This document shows positions 16,700 to 23,406 of a stretch of 40,976 bases of DNA, in pieces. Source of the DNA: Candidatus Nitrosopumilus sp. Its GTDB lineage: Archaea; Thermoproteota; Nitrososphaeria; Nitrososphaerales; Nitrosopumilaceae. Position 1 is the first letter of the stretch; the number at the start of each line of letters is the position of its first letter. The stretch spans positions 1 through 40,976 of the forward strand of contig JAONQT010000005.1 in NCBI GenBank assembly GCA_028448965.1, given 5' to 3'. The translations under genes and the position numbers were made by a program. The notes below the pieces were generated by a model. It saw nothing but the letters and a program-made list of their open reading frames with translations. It was not told the DNA's origin and searched no databases.

Positions 16700-17350
16700 A
16701 GTGCCCCAAGTGAAATCTTGTCTGTTAACTGTCATTCCATAATCTCTCATAGTTTCCTCATATTCTTTAACCCAATTTGTGGTCCTTATCAGAGAAGGTA
16801 GATCAACAAATACATTTTTCCAGTTAGGAATAAAAAATCCTATAAAATAAAGTACTTTAAAGTATAAATTCCACATTTTTTGTACAAAGAGATTTTTTGG
16901 ATATGTAAAATCATGTAAAATTATTTTTCCATCTACATTTAGATGTTCAATACAATTTTTTATCAAAATTTTAGCTGTACAATATTTTGGTAGATAGGAT
17001 GTTGTAATACAATCAAATTTTTTTTCCAGATTAAGTTTTTCAGCATCTTGATTTACAAAAGAGATATTTGGATATGACATTAATTTTTTTTTTGCTTTTT
17101 CAAGATAGTTTTTAGTAATATCCACACCAGTAATTTTGGCTTGTGGTAATTTTTTTGCAATTTGTTTTGTAAGTATTCCGGTACCACACGCAAGATCTAA
17201 TACTGTTTTTTGATCAGATAATTGTTCTAAAATCTTATTTTTCCAAAGAGAGTCTTTTCCAAAAGTAGTCCAATGCACTATATTATCATATGAATTAGAA
17301 GTATTGTTAAAAAATGTAGGAACCAAATCTTTTGGATTTTCCTTAATCAT
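16667..17350 (-). CDS. UbiE/MenG-type SAM-dependent methyltransferase
   Basis: Class I methyltransferase of 227 residues. SAM-binding motif I is VLDLACGTG (50-58). The acidic ribose-binding strand ends in GVD (near 75-77), with QDAEKL after it. The UbiE-like signatures FF....YD at the N-terminus, SYLPKY (118-123) and HDFTYP (146-151) are visible. UbiE/MenG enzymes C-methylate the ring of quinones after prenylation. The substrate here is not shown by the sequence. The start is an ATG at 17348-17350. A 25-bp promoter element identical to that of the 15468 gene lies 17 bases upstream. The 3' end overlaps the convergent chorismate-lyase-like gene by 33 bases. Confidence 0.75.
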   Translation of the reverse strand: MIKENPKDLVPTFFNNTSNSYDNIVHWTTFGKDSLWKNKILEQLSDQKTVLDLACGTGILTKQIAKKLPQAKITGVDITKNYLEKAKKKLMSYPNISFVNQDAEKLNLEKKFDCITTSYLPKYCTAKILIKNCIEHLNVDGKIILHDFTYPKNLFVQKMWNLYFKVLYFIGFFIPNWKNVFVDLPSLIRTTNWVKEYEETMRDYGMTVNRQDFTWGTSCIIVGTKTA

Positions 17351-17367
17351 TATTATCTAATATCACC

Positions 17368-17392
17368 CATAGATATTATCCCTTTTTGAAAA
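17368..17392 (-). promoter_or_regulatory. Repeated promoter element, copy 2
   Basis: Exact 25-base copy of 15486-15510, again 17 bases before a minus-strand ATG (the methyltransferase gene). The flanking spacer differs, so this is conservation of a site rather than a long duplicated segment. The ATAATAT core is in TATA-box position. Confidence 0.6.
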
Positions 17393-17686
17393 TAAAATTT
17401 AAAAAAAATAAGACCAACGGGCTTAAGATCAATACCAAAAAGGTATCAGATGAGAGCCCATTCACTTAAGATCAGAAAGTGTCCATTTTTCTGATGACAG
17501 TGATTTAGCCTTAAAATCTCAAACGATTGTTTGTAGATGACAGACTTGGTCTTGTAACTATGTTAAGCTAATTTTTCTATATAATGAGCACTCATAATTT
17601 CTACTAGTGGTAATTGCTACTAAATAGTGCCACAAATTTAGATTCCAGATAGTCTATTTATTAGAGATAGAAAGTGCAAAAGTATC
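17393..17686. other. Gene-poor intergenic stretch with a hairpin
   Basis: No credible protein gene is seen here. A nested hairpin can form at 17419-17459. The outer stem is GGGCT (17419-17423) with AGCCC (17455-17459). The inner stem is ATACC (17432-17436) with GGTAT (17442-17446) around an AAAAA loop. CTTAAGATCA occurs twice (17422-17431 and 17465-17474). Further along are C/D-box-like words (CTGATGA near 17491, AGATGACAGA near 17536), but they are not well placed as a pair. The right end holds the promoter of the reductase gene: a TATTTATTA box at 17655-17663, 24-32 bases before the TTG. A small RNA is possible. Confidence 0.35.
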
Positions 17687-18700
17687 TTGAAAATTGCTGT
17701 AATGGGAATGGGTGTAGCAGGCTCTTATCTAATGGCCAGACTAAAAGACTCGGAACATGATGTAACAGGATATGAAAGAATGCCAAGTGAAAGACATGAT
17801 TCAATTTGTGCATGGGGTACAATTAAAAAAGAATTAACTGATTTTTGTAAAAAAACTGGAAGAGATTTTAATGACTTTCTAATTCATGATGGAAAAGAAA
17901 TGCATGTTAAAATGAATGATAATGTAAAATTTGATATTGGTTTGAAAGGACTTTGTACTTACAATAAACTTGGATTGATTAAAGATTTCATTAAAGATTC
18001 TAATGTAATTTATGGAAAAGCTCCTAGATTAGCAGAAATTGAAAATGATTATGACATGATAGTGGACTGTACAGGATTTAACAGAAGTTACTTGCCAAAA
18101 ATGGAACAGGATTTCTATTTACCAACATACGAGTATAAAGTTGAATATGAAAACGGAGTTCCTTATGATGACTTTTACATTGAACCATTTCCAGGAATGT
18201 CAGGATACTTTTGGTACTTTCCATTAGGAGAAAAACATGCACATATTGGAGCAGGAGATTACAATAAAGATCACATAAAGGCAACAGATAGATTTTTGAA
18301 AAAACATGGAGGAAAAATTCTTGCAACAAAAGGACGTCCAATTAGATTAGCAACTCCAGATAAATGCAAACCATACTATTCAGGTAAAGTAGTAGGGGTT
18401 GGAGAATCAATTGGTACAGTGTATGCACTTCTAGGTGAAGGAATCATCCCATCTATGCAATGTGTGGAAATTTTCTTAGAAAACATGCATGATTTTGCAG
18501 CATATGAGAAGGCAATTGAGAAACACTATAGCGTTTATGCCAAAGTCTTTAATTTTGTAAGAGCAAAAATTCAAAATGACTTTAGTTTTCTCAAGGCACT
18601 ACCAGACTTTATTGCAATTTTCCGTTACATGAAAAGAAATGAAGACAGATTTGGAATGAAAATTAAAATTGCAGATTTACTAAAAGTTGCTAAAGCCTAA
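17687..18700 (+). CDS. Geranylgeranyl reductase-like FAD-dependent oxidoreductase
   Basis: A 337-residue flavoprotein. The dinucleotide-binding motif is at the very N-terminus (GMGVAGSYLMARL, Gly 7/9/12), followed by an acidic YER. A second FAD contact block, GVGESIGTVYALLGEGI, is near residue 245. The middle segment GYFWYFPLGEKHAHIGAG is the fingerprint of the geranylgeranyl reductase group. These enzymes saturate double bonds in archaeal membrane-lipid chains or quinone side chains. Thaumarchaeal menaquinones are known to have saturated tails, so a quinone role is attractive but unproven. It starts at TTG with a TATA-like box in leaderless position. Its stop overlaps the convergent YkgJ-like gene by 4 bases. 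Confidence 0.75.
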   Translation: MKIAVMGMGVAGSYLMARLKDSEHDVTGYERMPSERHDSICAWGTIKKELTDFCKKTGRDFNDFLIHDGKEMHVKMNDNVKFDIGLKGLCTYNKLGLIKDFIKDSNVIYGKAPRLAEIENDYDMIVDCTGFNRSYLPKMEQDFYLPTYEYKVEYENGVPYDDFYIEPFPGMSGYFWYFPLGEKHAHIGAGDYNKDHIKATDRFLKKHGGKILATKGRPIRLATPDKCKPYYSGKVVGVGESIGTVYALLGEGIIPSMQCVEIFLENMHDFAAYEKAIEKHYSVYAKVFNFVRAKIQNDFSFLKALPDFIAIFRYMKRNEDRFGMKIKIADLLKVAKA

Positions 18701-19401
18701 GAAAAGCTAACAGCACTAAATCCTTCTCTATTAGTTCGATTTGATGCCATATTATAATCATAAATTGTTGTAGAATATGCTTGTAGTTCTTCTTTCATTT
18801 GATCTAAATTATCTGCAAGATAAAATCCAGGACAATCCCCTGTAAACTGATAAGTTGCATGTACACGAGCTTTTCCAGATTCATTTTCTAACCAACTAGC
18901 AAAGGGATAGAGATAACAAACTCCAGGTCTGTCAGGATGCATACTACATGCACCGGCATCATCTAAGAACCTACATGAAATGTGAGTTCCATCTTCTTCT
19001 GCAGTTTCATCAGTTTTTCTTTTGAGATTAATTGTAGTCATTGTAGTCATTTGTCCAGAAGGACCAGGTTCATCGTATGTTACAGTAAGAGTTTCATTTT
19101 TGATAAAATCAGCAGTATTTTTGTATTTCAGACCTTTACCAATTGTAATTAAATCATCAGAAGTTAATGGTAATCTTCCTTGTCTATCACAACAATTATG
19201 ACAGTCAGGCCAAAAACATTTCCATAAAATATATTTTTTTTCAGATTTGAGATAAGGAACATGAAAAACAACATCTTTGACTTTTACTGCAAAATCAGAG
19301 ACATCAGTAATTTTACCCAAGATGAATTTTCTCAAAATAGGATCAAATTCCCAATCTTTTTCTAACAAATCTAATGATTCTTGAATTTCATTTTGAGACA
19401 A
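18697..19401 (-). CDS. YkgJ-family cysteine-cluster protein
   Basis: A 234-residue protein of the zinc- or iron-chelating cysteine-cluster (YkgJ/UPF0153) family. The N-terminal cluster is CFWPDCHNCCDRQGRLPLT, with four cysteines in a short span. The second cluster is CRFLDDAGACSMHPDRPGVC, followed by YLYPFASW, the family's usual tail. The eight or so cysteines probably bind a metal or Fe-S centre; no enzymatic role is established for the family. It starts at TTG. It has no signal peptide. Its 3' end overlaps the geranylgeranyl reductase-like gene by 4 bases. Confidence 0.75.
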   Translation of the reverse strand: MSQNEIQESLDLLEKDWEFDPILRKFILGKITDVSDFAVKVKDVVFHVPYLKSEKKYILWKCFWPDCHNCCDRQGRLPLTSDDLITIGKGLKYKNTADFIKNETLTVTYDEPGPSGQMTTMTTINLKRKTDETAEEDGTHISCRFLDDAGACSMHPDRPGVCYLYPFASWLENESGKARVHATYQFTGDCPGFYLADNLDQMKEELQAYSTTIYDYNMASNRTNREGFSAVSFS

Positions 19402-19438
19402 GAGTATTCAGTTATAACCGCTTTTACAGATGTTATTA

Positions 19439-19759
19439 ATGTTGAGTGAAAAAGGGAAATATGCAGCAGCAACTGAGAACAGAAGATTTGTGTGGGCAGA
19501 AATTATTTGGCCTTTAATTTTAGAAATTAACGATATTACATTTTCATTAAAACAATTTCAAGAAAAACGTGAAAGAGTGTGTATAGAAAAAAATACAACA
19601 ATTACAATTGCCTCAAGAGGACTAGTTTCATTAGTTCTAAAAGGAATTTTATTAAAAGAAAACAATCTTTATTCACTTCATTACAAATTAATTCCATACA
19701 TGCGATTAAGAGCAGAATGCGATTATGCAACTGCAATCAATGAAGTTAGAATAAAATGA
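19439..19759 (+). CDS. Small conserved-looking protein, possibly winged-helix
   Basis: Not recognised. It has 106 residues from the ATG at 19439. A TTATAA box at 19412-19417 lies 22-27 bases upstream, which supports this start over an ATG three codons earlier. The protein is basic and helical. The region TIASRGLVSLVLKGILLKENNLYSLHYKLIPYMR could be a helix-turn-helix with wing, but I see no diagnostic signature. There is no signal peptide or transmembrane helix. It ends just before the convergent tRNA gene. Confidence 0.55.
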   Translation: MLSEKGKYAAATENRRFVWAEIIWPLILEINDITFSLKQFQEKRERVCIEKNTTITIASRGLVSLVLKGILLKENNLYSLHYKLIPYMRLRAECDYATAINEVRIK

Positions 19760-19767
19760 TTTTAGAG

Positions 19768-19855
19768 TAGCCCGAGGCAGATTCGAACTGCCGTCTCCGC
19801 CTATCCACTCTTGAGATCCAGAGGGCAGAATCCTTGACCACTAGACTATCGGGCT
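19768..19855 (-). tRNA. tRNA-Gln (CTG) with a 15-base intron
   Basis: Read on the minus strand, the cloverleaf is complete. The acceptor stem is AGCCCGA/TCGGGCT with discriminator A and no encoded CCA. The D stem is GTCT/GGAT, the anticodon stem CTGCC/GGCGG, and the variable loop AGAC. The T arm is GGCAG/CTGCC with loop TTCGAAT. The anticodon loop begins C-T-C-T-G-G, giving anticodon CTG (Gln) with G37. It is interrupted at the usual 37/38 position by 15 bases (19803-19817), leaving A38. The isotype rests on the loop and on the A1-start acceptor common in archaeal tRNA-Gln. The bulge-helix-bulge around the intron is imperfect, so another intron register is conceivable. Confidence 0.8.
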
Positions 19856-19918
19856 ACTTAACAGAAATTCAGGTAATTTAGAATATAATGATTTGGTGAA
19901 AATAGATTTGAAAGAATT

Positions 19919-20518
19919 CTATCGTGATGCTTGTGCAATACGTTCTAACTCGTGTCTTTTCTTTACTGATGGTGAGTTAGAATCATTATTTGCTGCAAGA
20001 ATTAATTGTTCAGCTAAATGTTCTTCAATTGGTTTAGGATTAGAAAATGTTGCTTCTTTTACTGAATCAGCAATAAATTTCAAAGCCATATCAACTCTTC
20101 TGATTGGTGCGACGTCAACGGATACATGGTATGTGGTACCACCATAAACAATTCTAGTAGTATCCTCAGTTGGAGCAGAAAATTCTATTGCTTTAACTAA
20201 TACCTGAACAGGATTTTGTCCTGTTTTTAATGCAATAATTTCAAAAGCAGTTTTCACAGTATTGATTAATTTAGTTTTTTTACCAGTCATTCTACCAGTA
20301 TTTTTTGCATATTTTTTACCAAAATGCATTGATTTGTTGATTAGTCTTTCAACAATGTTAACATCAGCTTTATTGAATCTCTTTAATGCAGAACGACCAA
20401 AAGTGTAAGGTAAAACTTGTTTTCTTAAAGATATGGCAGTCTTTAATCCAGGATCTACAATTTCAATATCAGATAAATCCCATTTTCTAAACAATAATAG
20501 ATTTTTTGTTTCAGCCAT
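19919..20518 (-). CDS. rps7: 30S ribosomal protein S7
   Basis: S7 nucleates assembly of the 30S head and contacts the E-site tRNA. The 199-residue archaeal form has PYTFGRSALKRFNKADVNIVERL, the KTAFEIIALKTGQNPVQVLVKAIE block and YHVSVDVAPIRRVDMALKFI, and ends ELERIAQASR. It begins at an ATG 2 bases after the rps12 stop, so it is the last gene of the rpl30e-nusA-rps12-rps7 unit. In many archaea elongation factor genes follow; here the next feature is the tRNA. Confidence 0.96.
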   Translation of the reverse strand: MAETKNLLLFRKWDLSDIEIVDPGLKTAISLRKQVLPYTFGRSALKRFNKADVNIVERLINKSMHFGKKYAKNTGRMTGKKTKLINTVKTAFEIIALKTGQNPVQVLVKAIEFSAPTEDTTRIVYGGTTYHVSVDVAPIRRVDMALKFIADSVKEATFSNPKPIEEHLAEQLILAANNDSNSPSVKKRHELERIAQASR

Positions 20519-20520
20519 TC

Positions 20521-20958
20521 CTATCTCCTTGGTTTCTCCTTCTTTCCAATTACTAATTCATGAAGTGATGTACCATTAACTTTAGAAACTTTGAATCTAA
20601 CACCAGGAATATCTCCCATTGCACCACCTTGTGTTGCACCCATACCTTCAATGGTAACCTCATCGTGTTCATCTATGAAATTCATAGCACCGTCTCTTGG
20701 CAAGAATGCTGTAACGGATTTACCATTTCTAATTAATTGAACTCTAACACATTTTCTAATAGCAGAGTTTGGTTGTTTTGCAGCAATACCAACTTTTTCT
20801 AAAACAATACCACGTCCTTGTGGTGCACCTCCAAGAGGATCTGATTTTTTATCAATACCAAGTTTTCTTCTTTTGTAAGTAGAAATTGCCCAACGTTGTT
20901 TTTTCTTTTTAGTAGTTAGTACTCTACCGGCAAATAATCCTAATGGTGATTTTCTCAT
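20521..20958 (-). CDS. rps12: 30S ribosomal protein S12
   Basis: Decoding-centre protein of 145 residues with archaeal length. It has the basic N-terminus ([23 protein letters not shown]) and the accuracy loop [20 protein letters not shown], whose lysine and PNSA residues are the sites of streptomycin-type changes in bacteria. A second loop ([29 protein letters not shown]) and the basic tail GKKEKPRR follow. It lies 3 bases after nusA. Confidence 0.96.
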   Translation of the reverse strand: MRKSPLGLFAGRVLTTKKKKQRWAISTYKRRKLGIDKKSDPLGGAPQGRGIVLEKVGIAAKQPNSAIRKCVRVQLIRNGKSVTAFLPRDGAMNFIDEHDEVTIEGMGATQGGAMGDIPGVRFKVSKVNGTSLHELVIGKKEKPRR

Positions 20959-20961
20959 ATC

Positions 20962-21426
20962 CTATAACTCCATGGTTGCCCTTTCAGGACTATTAATCAA
21001 TACACTCCCAATATCAAAATATCGTTTAGCCAATAATCTTGCTTTTTCAGCATTTCTACCCTCTCTACCAACTACAATTCCTTTCTTTCTTGGGTCTACC
21101 ATAACAATTGCCTGTTTTGTTCCATCTGCTCGCGTATTTAATTTTACTTCAGAAACTAGTTTATTGTTTAACAAATTAGTAAGAAATTTAGCTGGATCTT
21201 CGTCATATTCTACCAACTCAACATTACGTTTAACCATATTTTGTAAAGATTTGATATGCATGCCACCTTTACCAATTGCAAGTCCCATTTTACCAGTGTT
21301 TACCACAAAAATTACTCTATCTTGTTTTTCATCTTCAATACAATCTCTTGCAACTGCACCAGTTACATTTTGAAATAATGACATCATTCGCATTTGATCA
21401 GTTGAAAGTTTAATGGCTTGTGTCAT
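20962..21426 (-). CDS. nusA: NusA-like transcription/RNA-binding KH protein
   Basis: Archaeal NusA of 154 residues with two KH domains and no N-terminal polymerase-binding domain, as is normal for archaea. The first GxxG-type loop is in GLAIGKGGMHIKSLQ (KH1). The second is in GIVVGREGRNAEKARLLAKRYF (KH2). It is placed between rpl30e and rps12, its standard position. A possible Shine-Dalgarno sequence (AGGAA) lies about 10 bases before the ATG. Confidence 0.93.
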   Translation of the reverse strand: MTQAIKLSTDQMRMMSLFQNVTGAVARDCIEDEKQDRVIFVVNTGKMGLAIGKGGMHIKSLQNMVKRNVELVEYDEDPAKFLTNLLNNKLVSEVKLNTRADGTKQAIVMVDPRKKGIVVGREGRNAEKARLLAKRYFDIGSVLINSPERATMEL

Positions 21427-21490
21427 AAGAATTCCTGTTTATCTCCAAGCCAAAAATGTCTCATTTAAACTTAGGTTAGACAAAACAGAG

Positions 21491-21814
21491 TTAGACATTT
21501 TTTTCCTCAGTTTCTGTATCTTTTAAAATTGATTTGATATTTCCCTCATCGATTGCTGTAAATGAAATTGTTGAAATTCTAAATTGTAAGCCGCACAGTC
21601 TACCCAGTGCAACTGAAGTTCCTTGAAAGTTTACTAGAGGTACTTTTTGTTTTTTTGCATCAGATTCAATTTTCTCAAGCATTTTTTTATCTACTGATTG
21701 AGATAATACAATTAACTTGGAATTATTTACAGAGTTCAAAACTTCTTTACTACCCATAGTTAACTTGTTTTCTTTACGGGCATCCTTCAATGATTTTTCA
21801 AGTATTTTACTCAT
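21491..21814 (-). CDS. rpl30e: 50S ribosomal protein L30e
   Basis: A 107-residue member of the L7Ae/L30e RNA-binding superfamily. The pattern GSKEVLNSVNNSKLIVLSQSVDKKMLEKIESDAKK then VPLVNFQGTSVALGRLCGLQFRISTISF is characteristic. It has its own promoter: a TATAAA-type box on the minus strand near 21848-21853, about 35 bases upstream, with GGA just before the ATG. This fits the operon break caused by the exported protein gene behind it. Confidence 0.93.
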   Translation of the reverse strand: MSKILEKSLKDARKENKLTMGSKEVLNSVNNSKLIVLSQSVDKKMLEKIESDAKKQKVPLVNFQGTSVALGRLCGLQFRISTISFTAIDEGNIKSILKDTETEEKNV

Positions 21815-21937
21815 GTATTTTCCTTATCACGATCGTCTTGACAGGGCTTTATAGGTTTATTGAAAAAATATTTGTATATATTAAAAAAATCAGATTAAAA
21901 TAATTTTTTTAATATAATAAAATTAAATTTAATGATA

Positions 21938-23116
21938 TCAATCAACGGTGATAATTGTAAATGTAGGTGGGCTTATCGGTATTAGTTCATTTAAGGAATT
22001 CCAGACATAAGTTTCCAAAATATAAGTATCAGATTTTGGAGGAATCCAAGATTGAGAAATATCTAAAATTTGATTAGGAGATAATTGTCCTTGAATCCAA
22101 GATAGTGAAATTACAGAGTCATTAGAATTTTTTATTTGGAAAAAATAAATAAATTCTTGATTATAACTAACTTTATTTTCAACGATTCCAACTATTTGCA
22201 TTTGTAAATTTGAAAGATAGTTAGTTATAGGATTACCAGAACTATCAGATAAAAAAATTGGAGAAACTTGTATTCGGTTGATAGGTAAAATTGAAGAATT
22301 AATCGTTGCAAAAGTTTCAACATATTGATTATCAGATTTTGAAAATGGTTTTGGTAATGTATGATCATCATATTTTGCAAAAATTTTATCACCAGGAAGT
22401 GCATAAAGTCTATTCCCACTAGAAGTTTCAGTAGATATCTGGATGGTTGCAATAAAATCACCAGAACGTTCGGATGTTTCCATTGCAATAACTTGTATTC
22501 CCCCATTATCTGAATCTGAAAAAACTTCTACAGTAGTGGTATCAATTATTTCAGGATTTAAATTTAAATCAGAATCAATCACACGAATTTGAACAGGATC
22601 ATTTGTAAGAAAAATATCTTTTGAAAATTGAATTACACCATGATTCCAACTTATCGGAAATGATTCAACAAGTACAACACCATCTGCAAATTCAAATGAA
22701 ACAGTGATTGAATCATCATTATCAGATTCTAAAAATCCATTTGTTGGTCCATTTCCAATAGTTTTAGGATTTGTATCAAAAATTCCATCACCGTTAACGT
22801 CATGTAAGAAACCTGTAAGAATTACTTCGCCAGAAAAAATTCCAGAATTTGAAGAAGTTTCTGTAAATCTATATGGTTTTAAAAAATTGTCACCAGATGA
22901 AATTTTGATTGCATGAGATTCAGTTTGACCAATAGAATCAATTTGATTTGGATTACTATTCCAACTAGGTGCGATAATAGAAATAATAATTTTATCAGTC
23001 CAAGAATAAACAGGTTTATCTGTAAAAATTGGTGCAAAAGGTTTTTGGTAATCTGGAATAGATTCAGCATAAACTGGCCCAAAAAGTACAAGAAATACTA
23101 ATAAAAATTCATACAT
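21938..23116 (-). CDS. Exported S-layer-like protein with Ig-like repeats
   Basis: A 392-residue secreted protein. The signal peptide is at residues 1-17 or so (hydrophobic core LLVFLVLF, ending YAES). The rest is beta-rich, with repeated segments typical of thaumarchaeal surface-layer proteins: TETSSNSGIFSGEVILTG and TSERSGDFIATIQIST, and the strand-loop DPVQIRVIDSDLNLNPEIID. A calcium-loop-like DVNGDGIFD lies near residue 115. No C-terminal transmembrane helix or PEFG signal is present, so it is released or held by other surface proteins. It sits inside the RNA polymerase/ribosomal gene block, between LSm and rpl30e. The exact role is unknown. Confidence 0.75.
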   Translation of the reverse strand: MYEFLLVFLVLFGPVYAESIPDYQKPFAPIFTDKPVYSWTDKIIISIIAPSWNSNPNQIDSIGQTESHAIKISSGDNFLKPYRFTETSSNSGIFSGEVILTGFLHDVNGDGIFDTNPKTIGNGPTNGFLESDNDDSITVSFEFADGVVLVESFPISWNHGVIQFSKDIFLTNDPVQIRVIDSDLNLNPEIIDTTTVEVFSDSDNGGIQVIAMETSERSGDFIATIQISTETSSGNRLYALPGDKIFAKYDDHTLPKPFSKSDNQYVETFATINSSILPINRIQVSPIFLSDSSGNPITNYLSNLQMQIVGIVENKVSYNQEFIYFFQIKNSNDSVISLSWIQGQLSPNQILDISQSWIPPKSDTYILETYVWNSLNELIPISPPTFTIITVD

Positions 23117-23166
23117 ACATCATATTAGTTAAAATCAGATTTAATGCTTGATAATATTTTTTAAAG

Positions 23167-23391
23167 TTAGTCAGTAGGTAAGGATATTGCTAAAATATTA
23201 TCTCCACGTAACAGAATTTTTCCAAGACTAAGATGTTTTTCTTCAGAAATATCTTCAGCATTATTTAAAGTAAGATTCATGTGAATATCAAAATCAATCA
23301 AAGTTCCTTGAACAGTTTTAGTGTTTCTTAAACGTAGTAAAACAATTTTTCCTTGACAAGCACTCATTACTGTAGAAATTTCATCAGCCAT
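23167..23391 (-). CDS. Sm-like RNA-binding protein (LSm)
   Basis: A 74-residue LSm protein, which would assemble into a heptameric ring binding U-rich RNA. The Sm1 motif is visible (KIVLLRLRNTKTVQGTLIDFDIHMNLTLNNAEDI) and the Sm2 motif is LGKILLRGDNILAIS. I start it at the ATG giving MADEISTVM; an upstream in-frame ATG would add only three residues (MII). It lies about 15 bases after the rpoA stop, so it is probably co-transcribed with the RNA polymerase genes. This coupling to rpoA is noteworthy. Confidence 0.92.
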   Translation of the reverse strand: MADEISTVMSACQGKIVLLRLRNTKTVQGTLIDFDIHMNLTLNNAEDISEEKHLSLGKILLRGDNILAISLPTD

Positions 23392-23406
23392 AATTATCAC
23401 TTAATT

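Noticed and set aside
17440-17550. C/D-box small RNA
   Set aside because: C-like and D-like words are present but not in a correct C-D'-C'-D order, and no terminal stem is visible. It is kept only as part of the intergenic note.
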